Source: Rapana venosa
Lineage: Eukaryota; Mollusca; Gastropoda; Neogastropoda; Muricidae
Reading direction: 5' to 3'
NCBI GenBank assembly: GCA_028751875.1
Contig: CM054144.1
Span: 19,245,814-19,309,813 of the forward strand
DNA: 64,000 nucleotides
Of this stretch, positions 23,301-33,816 are shown in pieces. Position 1 is the stretch's first letter; each line of letters begins with the position of its first letter. The notes under the pieces were generated by a model. That model was not told the origin of the DNA and made no database searches. It saw only the letters and a list, made by a program, of their open reading frames with translations. A program made the translations under genes and the position numbers.

Positions 23301-24262
23301 AGGAAAGATTTTTGGTTCCCAAAAAGCAAAAAGCCTCCAAAGCTGAGAGGGTATCGCAATAGCAACGAACCCTTCTCTCCAGGGCAACCCATTTTGTCAG
23401 CAAAAAAAATGCTGACCTCAAGAATAACACGTTTATGTGGGAACTGAAAGTAAAAACCAAACGCTTGTCTTGGTCGTCGTTTTTTTAAGTTTAAAAAACG
23501 GGAGGGAATTTTTTTTAAACGCCCCGCCAAGTGTTTTGGGGCCCCGTTTTCCCTTTGCTTTTTGTTAAAACCCCTTTTATCTGGGTTTATACAAATTTTT
23601 TTTCCAAAGAGTTAAACTTTTGGGCCCAATACCCTTTTGCTTTTAAAAAAACTGATTTCAGCTTTAAAATCCACCCCCCACTGAAAAACAAGAAGCGTTT
23701 TACCCCACGCACAGCAAAAAAAAAAACCTTTTGTTTTTTTACTTTATCTAAATCCCCCGTTCAGCCTTTGGGCAGGGTTTCCCCATATATAATACAATGT
23801 TTTATACTTGTTTGTTGTTTTTAAACTTGACACCCTTAGGGGTAAATATAAAATCCAAAAAAGCAAAGATAAATGGATTTTTCCCAAGACTTATGCGCAA
23901 ATTTTTGCCAGATTAATAAATTTTTCCCCTTGGGGGTTTGTCATCTGCTTTTGGTATTGTTTTGCTTTTTTTTTTTGCTTAGCGGTTGTTCTTGTTTTTT
24001 CTCCACTTTTTTGTTAAACTTCTGTCTTCTTTGCGTTTTCTTCTTTTTTACCTGTTTTTTTGTTTTATTGGGGCTTTTTTTTAATTCCTTTTTCTTTACT
24101 TTTACTTCCGTTTTTTTGGGTTCTTTCGTTTTTCCTTTTTTCTTAAGCTTTTTTTTTTTTCAAATAACGTTTAATTTTTTATTAAAAATTACAAACCCTT
24201 ATGGGAAAAAAAGAAAAACAAATATATACACTCCGCCCTTTTTTTTGAACTTTCTCTTTAAC

Positions 24263-24410
24263 CCACGCAAAGCACGCACGCACGCCCCGAAAAGCACACA
24301 CGCACGCACGCACGCACGCACGCACGCACCACGCACGCAAAACACCCACCACACACACAAACACACACCAAAACACACACACGCACGAAAGAGCACGCAC
24401 GTACGCAATA
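24263..24410. repeat. (ACGC)n and CA microsatellite
   Basis: ACGC tetranucleotides (24272-24340) followed by CACACA. It produces Ala/Arg/Thr/His frames on one strand and Cys/Val frames on the other. Confidence 0.88.
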
Positions 24411-25683
24411 AAAAAATGGGCATCTTGGGAAAACGTTTCCCCCCTTAACCCCACCCTTTTTTTAAACCCAAATTAAAATTCTAAATTTTCTTAAAAAAAA
24501 TTTCCCCCTCTTTTTCTAAAAACCCCCAGGTAAGTCCATTCCCTATCCTTTCTCCCAACACTCACAAGACGACCTAGCCTTTAAATTCTTACGCCCCTTT
24601 TCCCCCATTAAATACCACTTTCCCCCCCCCCCCACCCCATCCCCCCCCTTTCTGCTAACATCCCATTTTTTCTAAGACACCCTTTCCCCAGCTAATATCG
24701 CAAGAAAAAAAAAAAATTTTTTTTTTCAGTGTCCCTCTTGTATCATATATCCACCTGCCCTTTTGGTTTCCCCCATGTGGGGCCAAAGTTTAAAAAATAA
24801 AAAGGTTGTGGAAAGGTTAGTGTTTTAATTAGCAAAATAACTGGGGGGGGCTGTCGGTCAGCTGGTTGTCTGCCTGTAGCAGCATGCTGTTTAAAACCAA
24901 AGGCAGGAGATACATTGGGACCCCGCTTTTGACACAATGGTTTGGAAAATTTTTTTAAAAAAAAAAAAAAACCCAACGCTTCTATAAACAACCCCAGTTT
25001 TTTATGTAGCTTAACTGACGGATATTTTTTCAAATTTTTCCCAAATTTTGGAATACCTCAAGGGGATTTCCCGCATCTTTTTTTTCAAATAAGGGTGTGG
25101 GCGTTTTAAAAATTAAAAATAAATAGATAAACCCAAAGGAACAAACCCAAAAGTACAGTTTTTTTGGCTTGTTTTTTGCATTTCCCCCTTGTTTACTTAC
25201 AATTTCCAGCTCTTAAAAACGCCGAATTCCCGGCCCTTTTTTATTTGCGAAAAACGCGTACATTCCCCCAAAAATAACCAAGTTGGGAAATTTTGGAACG
25301 AAAATTTTAATAGCCCTAAAGAAAAACCCCCGCCAGAAAAAAACACCCCTTTTTTCGCGCTAGCCTTATAAATTTCCCTTTTTCTGGGCCCTACAAAATT
25401 TTTTCTGCTTTTTTCCCTTTTGTAAAAGGAACCCTTTGTAAAGCACTAAGGATATAAACCCCCCCCCCCCCCCCAAAAACCCCCCCAAAAAAACCCCCCC
25501 AAAAAACATCAAAAAAATTTGCCCCAAAAAACCCGCTCCTTAATTTGGAATTGTTGATTATTTCCCAAAAACCAGCCGCACATAAATTTTCACCCTCCAA
25601 GTTTTTTACCTTAAACCCAGTTACAAAAAAATTACGGGTTTCCCTCCTCTCCCCCGAAAATATTTAAAAAAAGTCATTGGGTC

Positions 25684-25804
25684 ATATGCACACACGTGCG
25701 GCAAAACCCCACAAAACACACATACAAAACCCCACATGCCGCACGCACGCATGCTCCGCACGCGCGCGCACACACACCACAACACACACCACACACATCG
25801 CACC
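25684..25804. repeat. CA/CG alternating tract
   Basis: CACACA, ACGCACGCATG and CGCGCGC segments, purine-pyrimidine alternating. Confidence 0.8.
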
Positions 25805-25825
25805 CATAACCCCCCCCAAACCCTT

Positions 25826-25968
25826 TTCAAACATGTTAAAACGGTTCCCACCTTTTAAAAAAGTAGACTATTATGTTCCGGGAGGAAAGGATGACAAAAC
25901 TTTCGAAACCCCTACACATGGTGACAATGTAAAAAAGCAATGAGTGCTTAGCCATAACTTCGAAATAC
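25826..25968 (+). mobile_element. SINE family A, 3' half
   Basis: Carries the family order AACATGTTAAAACGGTTCC, GTAGACTATTATGTTCCGGG, AAAGGATGACAAAACTTTC, CAATGTAAAAAAGCAATGAG and TGCTTAGCCATAACTTCGAA, with noise typical of this block. The head is missing or unreadable. Confidence 0.72.
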
Positions 25969-26106
25969 ACCCCACATACACAAAGGGACACCATACAAGC
26001 ACATACAAGCACACCAAAACACACCCCAAAACCCAAAAACACACACACACACCCCCCCAAGCAAAACACAACACAACCAAAACGGCCCAAAACACCCCCA
26101 CACTTT
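25965..26106. repeat. CA-rich microsatellite
   Basis: CACACA and CAAAACACACC repeats just after the SINE 3' end. Confidence 0.78.
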
Positions 26107-26473
26107 TGCCATGCACTTAATTTTTCCCCCGTTATGTTTATTCCCACCCAGTTTTTTTCGCTAATGATGACAATAAAAACTAAACCGGGGCCCAAGAGAG
26201 AAAGAGGAGAGACAAAAGAGAAAGAGACAAAAGACAAAAGAAGGGGTGGGGTGGGGTGGGGGTCAAGGGGAAAAACAGACTCAGATAGAAAAAAGGGAAA
26301 GAGACATTTTTAAACATAGGAAAAAGGGGCCTTTTATTTTTTTAAAATTTTGTTCAATTTTGTTTTAAAAAAAAATAGAGTATTAAATTTAATTATTTGC
26401 TTTTTTCAGCAATAGAACCAAAATTTTGGGTTTTTTCATAAAAAAATGTATGTGGGTGTTTAGTGTTTATGTA

Positions 26474-26650
26474 TTCTTTTATTTCGAGGATAATGGAATA
26501 AACACTAATGTGCTTTTTTACACCCAGACCCCGTGTGTATGCAGTTTTGTAAATGCTTTCATCCTTTTTGCAATAGTGCATAATGGGTGCATGCACATAC
26601 TGGTGCGCGCATGCTGTTTGCGATTTTACTCTGCGAGTTTATGACTGTAT
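26474..26650 (-). mobile_element. SINE family A, partial copy
   Basis: TTTCGAGGATAATGGAATAA, ACTAATGTGCTTTTTTACAC and CCCCGTGTGTATGCAGTTTT match the 3' half of family A on the - strand. After about 26600 similarity fades. It lies about 500 bp from a + strand copy (25826-25968), forming an inverted pair. Confidence 0.8.
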
Positions 26651-26659
26651 TTTTGCTGG

Positions 26660-27252
26660 TGTTAACGTGCTTTTTATACTGTGATGGATGCGTATTGTAG
26701 CCTGCGCGAATTTTTCTGTGAAATATTTTTGAATGATATTTGAATTGAATTGACTTGACTTTGTTCTCAATTCACTTCCACTGCACATCACCATTTTCAC
26801 TACCTCCTCTTAGTTTATTTTGGTTCAAGTATTAGGCAACACTTGCGTCGAAATTATCTTTTATCTGCTTGGTAGTAACTTTAGTTCAAAGTGTTCAAAT
26901 CTGCTCTTGTTAGATTTAGCTTGATCTCTTGCATGCTTCAAATTAATATTTTACCGTTTGCTAGTCCTTCTTCGTTTCCTCCACACACTCACACGTATTT
27001 GAACCTGCATCTAATTTTCCGCATGGAAATGTATCTGTATCATCATCCCTAAGGATAATACTTTCGATAGACAAGCCTCGACTTTCAAGGGTTTTCAAAG
27101 AGGTGTTTGTCACGGGTTGTCACTTTGGGCATTTTCAAAAGGATTCAATGTCTAGGATCTAATACTCCTCACTTTGTGTTTAAAGTATAACCAAAAAAAT
27201 CGCCAATACGAAGTCCATATAAAACAGAAGGTAATCACTAATGTGTTTTACT
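26660..27252. other. Non-coding; possible LINE 3' tail at 26690-26765
   Basis: Clean, AT-rich DNA. At 26732-26760 short TTGAA-like repeats (GAATTGAATTGACTTGAC) follow a TGTAGCCTGCGCGAATTTTT segment. Such a tail is seen at the 3' end of some non-LTR elements, but this is weak. Nothing else recognised. Confidence 0.4.
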
Positions 27253-27325
27253 TTGTCAATAGATACATTGTTTAGATGTGTTAGCTTCAGATGTTTTCAT
27301 GTTTCAATAGTTACACAGGTTAATT
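27253..27325. repeat. Degenerate ~46-50-bp minisatellite, left part
   Basis: About 1.5 units: GTCAATAGATACATTG then TTAGCTTCAGATGTTTTCAT then TTTCAATAGTTACACAGG. The same consensus returns at 29112-29510 on the far side of the LINE fragment. Confidence 0.7.
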
Positions 27326-27330
27326 TGTTC

Positions 27331-28523
27331 AGCAAGACAAGATAGGAAGACAGACGGCAGTTCAGACCATTAAGCAAGGTGGTCTAAATATACCTGATAT
27401 ACGGAATTATATATATGCTTTGAAGCTTTCATGGGTAAGAAAAGTTAGAAAATCTAATCACAAGTGGGTCAGTATTGCAGAAATACAATACCCATTTCTT
27501 AAGACTCTAGACTACTATGGTCCATCAATAACACACAAGCACGTGAAGGTTAATCCTTTTTGGACCCATGTTTTTAGAGCTTATAGATTTTTCTGTACTT
27601 GCATCACTCCGCAAAATGAAAATGAATTTCTTGCAGAACCTATTTTGTATAATGAAAACATTACTATAGGAAATAAAGTTGATAAAAATATGTTAGCAGA
27701 AAAGGGGATATATCTAATAAAACATCTTGTCAAGAAAAAATGGTGAGTTTTTTAACTATGAAATTTTTTCTAAAGCAAATGATTATTGTATTGACTTTGT
27801 AACTTTCAATGGGCTAATCTTATCAATCAAACACTTTGCAAAAAAAGCAGAAGTCAAAATAGGTGACAATGTAAATTGTTGTACAGACACAACGCAAGCA
27901 ATACAGACAATAGATAGTGTACACCGGGGCTCAAAACTGTACTATGAAAACTTGATGTCAAACAAGACAGAACCCAAATGCTGTAAAAAATGGACACAGA
28001 AACTTAATGAGGAAATCAACTGGAAAATGGTATTTAAAAAAATGCACAAGATTAAAGACATCAAATTACAATGGTTACAGATAAAACTTGTCCACAGAAT
28101 TGTGGTTACTAATGTTGTTCTGTGCGCAATGGGTGTAACGAATACAACAAATTGTCCTCTGTGCAATATCACAAAAGATTCAATCGAACATTCTTTTTGG
28201 GACTATAAACAAGCAAGAATTATATGGACAAATTTAGAAAAAAGTAATCACTGACATGTGATACGATCGAATGTGAAAATTTACGTAGATTGTTACTTTT
28301 TGGAGTGGATGAGTTGCATGAAAACTGCTGCTATTTTGGATTTTCCTTATGATCCTTGCCAACTTGTTATATTTACAGATGCAGAATGAAATTCATTTAC
28401 CAGTCTGGAAAGTTTTTCTTTAAAACAGCTGAATACAGGTACCCAATCGAAATATATAACGCAACAATTGCAACCCCACTGAGTCAGTTCACTAATGAAT
28501 GGAGGTCCTATCGAACTTGTTGA
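27331..28523 (+). mobile_element. L1/Tx1-like LINE ORF2 C-terminal fragment, broken
   Basis: The 3' part of a LINE ORF2 downstream of the RT catalytic core. It begins KIGRQTAVQTIKQ, then GGLNIPDI (27378-27401) and YALKLSWVRKV, a signature after the RT domain of L1-type elements. A frameshift in the A-run at about 27735-27745 moves the reading to VKKNGEFFNYEIF (frame 1). IKLQWLQIKLVHRI leads into CPLCNITKDSIEH (28153-28191), the zinc-knuckle-like C-terminal motif. A second frameshift at about 28250 gives CDTIECENLRRLLLFGVDE, an in-frame TGA lies at 28350, and YIYRCRMKFIYQ to EWRSYRTC ends at the stop 28521-28523. So there are two frameshifts and one nonsense codon, and no active element. Clade assignment is by motif only. 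Confidence 0.88.
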
Positions 28524-29111
28524 TGAACAGATTAGATTTATATACTGAGACAGGTGTTCTGAACCATATGGTTTTGCTGAATAGCAACCATGTGATAACA
28601 GAACCAGATGGAATTGTGCTTGCATGTATTTACTCTCAAGGCCATGCTGGTCATACATTGGGTATTACATGAACCCTGGCCAAGTGCTCATTCCTCATGG
28701 AATGAAAGAGTGCAAATTGTAAAGGTTTACAGAATTGACAGAGGCGTACAAATATTATTTTTCTCACGGATGGATGAAAAAACGTGTGTGTGTGTTGTGT
28801 GTGAGTGTGATGTGTGTGTGTGTGTGTGTGGGTGTGTGTGTGTGTGTGGGTGTGTGTGTGTGTGGGTGTTGTTGTACGTGCGTGCGTGGTGCGTGCGTGC
28901 ATGTGTGTGTGTGCTTTGGTGAATAAGTTACTTGAAAAGCAGTTGCGTTAATCATTGTTATGAAAAAGAATTGTATTTGGTATGTTTTAGTTTATTTGTT
29001 TATTAATTCTTTCTTTTAGAAACATTTTGTTTGTAATTATTTGGTAAATGCAAACGGTAAATTAAAAAAAGTTAATGAAAAAACAACTTATCAGCTGAAG
29101 AATGTTGTAGC
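28524..29111. other. Post-LINE non-coding DNA with (GT)n microsatellite
   Basis: Follows the LINE stop codon and may include its 3' untranslated region. A GT tract with GGGT breaks occupies about 28784-28914; Cys/Val and Thr/His frames there are by-products. No poly(A) or clear 3' end was found. Confidence 0.6.
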
Positions 29112-29510
29112 TTGTCCACTAGTTACACAGTTTAAATTTTTTAGCTTAAGGTGTTGTTTATGGGTCAATAACTGCATGAGGCTAGATGTTTTATATTGTC
29201 AATAACTATGCCAGCTTCGGGACGTTTCGTAGATGTTTTGTCTGTGAAACGCTACACAGTTTACGCTTTTAGCTCAAGGATATTTCAATTTGTCACTCGT
29301 TATACATATTTAGCATTTTTAACTCGTGTATTCAGTTATGTCATTACTTTACACAGTGTCGATGTTTTAGCTTCAGATGTTTTAATCTGTCATAACTTAC
29401 ATAGCTTATATCTGTTAGTCTATTATTTTATAATCTGTCAACAGTTACACAGTTTATATCTTTAAGCTTTTAATGTTTAAATTGTCAATAGTTACACCTT
29501 TTAGATTTAA
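29112..29510. repeat. Degenerate ~46-50-bp minisatellite, right part, about 9 units
   Basis: Repeated pattern TGTCAATAGTTACACAG, then TTTATATCTTTTAGCTT, then AGATGTTTTAAT, with many substitutions and some short units. Best units lie at 29330-29390 and 29430-29500. The related 27253-27325 segment suggests one array later split by the LINE insertion. Confidence 0.75.
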
Positions 29511-30629
29511 AAAAAATACCTTTGTATTAAAATCTTAGTCCATTTCGAGTATTAAAACCGATTGAAAACATAATCCGTTGGCAGCCTTCAGTCTCGGAAG
29601 ACTATTGTGATGAGCTTTTGGTGTTAATTCAGGAACGGCTGTCGGTTGTGGAAAAAAATGAGAACGAACAAAAGTAACCATTTCTCAGAAGCAATAATGG
29701 AAACATTCCTGACAACTCCAAGATTCAATGTAAAAACATTGTCAAAAAATTGTTTATTCAGAGAAACTGTTAGAACTTATCGATATCTCCATGAACATCA
29801 TGCATGCTTACTATACACAGCAGGTGGTAAAAATCAAAAGTAAGCGCAAATTTTTTTTTCCTCACACGAGTTTTGTCAACCTCTTGCATACAACAATTTA
29901 AAAACATATGCTTGCTTTGTTCAGAGCAGGAAAAAAAAGCGAAAAAATCCAATCAGTTTTCCTTTAAGTCTGGAATACGCTGTCGATGAGGAGAGTACTG
30001 AACAGTCATCATGCACAAATTCCTCATCCTGTGTGTACTTTCAATTCATAAATAATTTCCTGCTGGGGATGCTTATGTCACAGTGTGTAAAATATTTGGG
30101 TGATCCCCCGGGTGTTAAGCAGGGGGAACAAACAAAACCTAGACCATTCATGCATCAAGGAGTCTATTCAGAGAGGGGATCGGAAATCTGGTTGCGTACC
30201 CACCTGGTATAGAACATTTTTATGTTACGCAAGTTTGACTGGTGAGATACATTCATGAAATAATTTTGGGTTTCAAGTCGTTTACCAAAAGCAAATAATA
30301 AACTAAGTTATAAAGTAAGAGAAGCTCTGTAGGCTTAACCTGATGACTTACACCAGCAGGTGTCCTGTTAATGCTTGTTTGAGACAATAAATTTCTCCTG
30401 CCTTACACACTGCCCTGCCACTACACCCGGCCCTTGGCCCAGCTTGCCAGACAGGCCCAGGGAAAGTGAACAAGTGTTTACCCTCTGCATTTACTAAAGC
30501 ATTTCCTTTTTTTTCATAATTATCCCGTAAAAATGACAAACCTTCTGTTATGGGACACGTTAGCTGTTCTCAACCAAGCACTTTAAAGACCGTACTTGGG
30601 GTTGTTGTCTAGCAGAAAATAAAGCATAT
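29511..30629. other. Non-coding, no recognised feature
   Basis: Clean unique-looking DNA including a GC-rich patch at 30400-30470 (CACCCGGCCCTTGGCCCAGC). Short frames are not recognisable as any family. Confidence 0.55.
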
Positions 30630-30635
30630 GCGAGA

Positions 30636-30813
30636 GGAAAAAAAAAAAAATAAGAAAAAAAGAAACAAAAACGAATAAACTAAAAGAAAAAAAAAATAAG
30701 AAAAAAAAAAAAACAAATGAAAAATAAAAAAAAGAAAGAAAACAAAAAAAAAAAGAAAAAGAATAATAATAAAAAAACGAAAAGAAAGAAGGAAATAAAA
30801 AAAAAAGAAGAGG
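30636..30813. repeat. A-rich purine tract
   Basis: Runs of A separated by G, C or T (AAAAAAGAAA type) for about 175 bases. Phe/Leu/Lys frames on either strand are compositional. Confidence 0.85.
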
Positions 30814-30967
30814 AACCTAACCTTACTAGAAGATGTAGAGAAGGCACAGCAGCTTGTGTTCGGGGGTTCTTTAAGTGTAGAAAAGGACATCTGGTCGACC
30901 ACGCGGCCAGACGCAGACATAACACTTTTAGCCAATCAGCTGCCGCATACGTAGCATTGCGCTTGGG

Positions 30968-31018
30968 TTGTGTATGTGTGTGTGTGTGTGTGTGGGGGGG
31001 GGGGGGGGTAATGGGGGT
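30968..31018. repeat. (GT)n followed by poly-G
   Basis: TGTGTG run ending in about 13 consecutive Gs. A second poly-G (about 12) lies at 31194-31208. Run lengths differ slightly in copy 2. Confidence 0.8.
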
Positions 31019-31349
31019 ACACCTGGGTGTGTATTTTCGACCGCATTAATAACAAGTTTAACCTTCTTGAATGGGGTTCTTTTTTACGTCATGTTTGATA
31101 TCCTATTGTTTATTTAACGATGAAAATAATAATACTTTTTTCTCCATTGAATTCTGTTGGGCGAGTGGCGCCGGTGGAAGGATTGAGCGGGTTGGGGGGG
31201 GGGGGGGGTGGATGGGGTGAGGGGGAGGAGGGAAATGTTGCACAGGTCAGGTATTTGTGTTGACGGGAGGGGAAGTATAATACGATAAACAAGCACTATT
31301 CTGACATTTTTTTTTTTTAGGATATGTACTTACGTATCAATGTTCGATT

Positions 31350-31500
31350 ACGATCTCTCCTCTCTCTCTTCTCTCTCTCTTCTCTCTGGGGCACCGGGCA
31401 CACAAGTTCGTTTTCTTTGCTTTTCTTTTATCGATCTTTTCTCCGCCCCCCCCCCCCCCTCCCCTCCCTCCCCCACCCCCTCTCTCTCTCCTCTATCTCT
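31350..31500. repeat. CT and poly-C tract
   Basis: CTCTCT, then a C-run of about 16 at 31445-31460, then CCCCTCC/CTCTCT. Pro/Leu/Ser frames across it are not genes. Confidence 0.82.
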
Positions 31501-31794
31501 TGCTCCTGGGACAAAGCACAGACAAGCTTTTTATGTTGTTCTTTTAAAGACATTTGTAGGTTTAAATGCATTTCACATTCTTGGAATAAAACCACATGAG
31601 TGCGTTTCGCTCCGTACACGTTGGCGGCGCGCGAACACACACGTACCACACGGAAGGTGACCTGCAATGACGTGTGTCCATGTTGGTATGCCGGGTACTT
31701 GCACTTCTGTCACGTGCTGCCAGGGTGTCCACGTGGCTTTTTGAGGTCGTGTATAGGGGTCCGACTTCTTCCTCTGTATGCAAAGGGCCTAGCA
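31501..31794. other. Non-coding, GC-richer patch
   Basis: Includes ACACGTTGGCGGCGCGCG and several CACGTG or CACGTAC sites (31610-31735). No gene recognised. Confidence 0.5.
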
Positions 31795-31960
31795 AGCAAC
31801 ACTGTAAAGGAAGGGGAGAGCGAGAAAGGAGAGAGCGGCAGATGCGCGAGAGAGAGAGGAGAGAGAGTGAGAGAGATAGAGATGGAGCAGTGGAGAGATG
31901 ACAAGTGACAAATTCTGTTTTTCGATTATAATGAATAAGAGAGAGTGGAGTGAAAAAAGC

Positions 31961-31991
<31 letters not shown>

Positions 31992-32115
31992 AGGGAGAGA
32001 GAGAGGATGGAGAGAGACGAGGAGAGGACTCTGTGAGGAGAGAGATGAGCGGGCTCTGACCTTCGGTGTAAGAGAGAGAGAGAGAGGGACAGAGAAAGAT
32101 CTGAGAGGAGAGAGA
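31795..32115. repeat. GA-rich purine tract, about 300 bp
   Basis: GAGAGA broken by short mixed segments. The opposite strand gives a 200-codon Ser/Leu-rich frame (31562-32164) that I regard as repeat-derived. Confidence 0.85.
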
Positions 32116-32342
32116 ACTCTGACTCGGACCAAACAAAAAAGAAAAGTCTTGGGGGGACAAACAACCCCCCTTGGTTTTTCTCTTGACAGATCTGGCGAGG
32201 CCCGCTGGTAGTAATCCTGTTATCTATAGATGAACTTTGGTCTCTGCAGGTTCTTTATGGCTGTCGGCTTGTTCCTGTAGTACTGTCTTGCGATGTTATG
32301 TCCATAGTAGTGTGCTTGTATTTGTTTTTCTTTGCGGAGGTC

Positions 32343-32382
32343 GGGGGGTGGGGGGCGGGTTTGTGTGTGGGGGTGGGGGGTT
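32343..32382 (+). other. Candidate G-quadruplex motif
   Basis: Five G-runs of 3-6 (GGGGGG T GGGGGG C GGG, then GGGGG T GGGGGG after TTTGTGTGT) within 40 bases. Repeated in copy 2 at about 48738-48777. Structure is inferred from sequence only. Confidence 0.6.
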
Positions 32383-32639
32383 CTTTCTAGGCTAGAGCCC
32401 AAGATCACTATGGTACCATTTTGTTTATGCAAAGATTTTGCACACCATGACGGTAGTGCATTTCGACTTCGGGATGTATAGTAGTAGCATTTGTGTGTTT
32501 CTGAAACTCCCCGATGCTGAGATTTTTTAGCTGCATTGATTTTCTGCATGTCTTCTATACACGAGAAGTAAGGCGCTGGCAGGTCCTTGCACTTGTGGTT
32601 GACTGGGATTCATAATATTCTCTGTTAATTATCCAGCAC

Positions 32640-32812
32640 GGTCGAGATTTGAACCTACGACTTATGGACCCATGGGAAAGAAGTCGTATTGTGTTATCGA
32701 TATATGTGTGTGCATGTGTGTGTGTGTGTGTGAGTGTGCGCGCTTGCTTATCTTTTGAAAAACTTTTATAGCGAGGGGATAATGCATGTAGGCGCACATG
32801 CACACATACACA
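32640..32812 (-). mobile_element. Degenerate SINE-like remnant (tRNA-like B box plus tail)
   Basis: GGTCGAGATTTGAACCTACG at 32641-32660 is, on the - strand, a B-box-like GGTTCAAATCTCG. After a GT tract, ACTTTTATAGCGAGGGGATA and ATGCATGTAGGCGCACATGC (32762-32805) resemble the family A tail. Order and strand agree with family A, but similarity is weak. The same remnant is in copy 2 (about 49035-49207). Confidence 0.4.
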
Positions 32813-33735
32813 CAGCGAGCACAACGCAACCCACCCACCACAACACACACCAACACGTTTAGCTTAAGATAATCCTATAGTTTGCTTGATTTGATTTGTT
32901 TTACTTTTAGTGCGTTTCATTCAGTTGGAACTTTTTCCTGAGAAGTGCTTTGTTCTTTGCTTGTTTTTCTGTTCTTTCTTATTTGTTTTTGTTGCTACTA
33001 TATCTTCTGTGACGATTCCGTCTAGCTGTTTCTGTGCTCAGTCAATCCTCCTCCTTTTGATTCATCATGCCGTATATTTCTGGGTCAGAAGTCTATAGGG
33101 GACTTAGTGAATGTCAGGCTGCGTGAGTCCATAAGCAGGGGGGCCTGCACTGCGGCTGAGGTCCATTTGGTGATATTTTCAGTTAAGCTGCTTTGCATAG
33201 CACACGCACAGACACCACCCCTAAACTAAACCCCGTGATGACGACAGTAATGGCGCTAGTCGCGGAGCCGCTGAGTAAGTCGCATCGGGGTGAAGCACGG
33301 ACGTCCCTGTACGACCCTTCTCCAAGAAACCCCAACACCGAGGCTTTGACACAAATCAGCACAGGCACGGCTTGTATGGCAAACCGACCTTAGGTTCTCA
33401 TAAGACCAGAGCAGTCGCAGTACCGCATCAGGCGAGTTTATTCCTTGCAGTGATGCTCAAAGAGGTGAGGATGATGTAGTGATGCTGCTTGCCTATGCAC
33501 AGTCCATGTACTTTGAAAATTGCTTGATCAAAGCTTTAGTCTTACGCTTTCTTCTGAAATAGCCTGACGTTCAACAGGGCCCTGATGGATACAGACACCT
33601 GCAGTGTTGGTCACGTAATTGAGCACTATGCAAATTGTACCATTATGTGATGTGGTGAATCTCGACTGTGTGGTCTTATTTCCCATTGACTATAGTAACT
33701 TTCTGGTTGGAACGTCTTAGTAGAAACAAAATCTT
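32813..33735. other. Non-coding, no recognised feature
   Basis: Clean DNA with a short CA-rich stretch at 32800-32850. No gene or known repeat seen. Confidence 0.55.
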
Positions 33736-33816
33736 TATGCCATTATGGGATTCAAACCGCGTCTTTCCAGTCCGTGGGTCAAGGTGTGCCCACTGCGAAA
33801 GGCACCTAAGCTTTGC
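33736..33816 (-). mobile_element. tRNA-like SINE head remnant
   Basis: On the - strand GTGCCTTTCGCAGTGGGCAC (A-box side) and GCGGTTTGAATCCCATAATG (B box GGTTTGAATCC) are spaced as in a tRNA-derived promoter. No recognisable body follows. Copy 2 holds the same at about 50131-50211. Confidence 0.42.

Larger units (their letters stand above)
9600..26440. other. Homopolymer-smeared, low-reliability sequence block
   Basis: For about 16.8 kb the sequence is dominated by runs of 3-8 identical bases (AAAA, TTTT, GGGG, CCCC), unlike either flank. Where a known repeat lies inside it (SINE at 13960-14225), differences from clean copies are mainly short alternating motifs turned into homopolymers, for example GAACGCACGCAG read as GAACGCAGGGCAG. 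This fits base-calling error better than natural divergence. Apart from the LINE, SINEs and microsatellites listed separately, I see no gene in the block, and frames of 60-100 codons here should not be trusted. Confidence 0.8.

Noticed and set aside
23808..24448. 191-codon Phe/Leu-rich frame resembling a membrane protein.
   Set aside because: It lies in the homopolymer-smeared block and its hydrophobicity follows from T-runs; its end is the ACGC/CA microsatellite.
29646..30190. Possible small host gene with frames at 29646-29843 and, in copy 2, 46133-46609.
   Set aside because: The frames differ between copies only because of indel noise; neither version resembles a known protein.
31562..32164. 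200-codon Ser/Leu-rich - strand frame, repeated at 47957-48559.
   Set aside because: Most of it is the complement of GA microsatellites; the rest has no recognisable domain, and perfect repetition reflects the large duplication.
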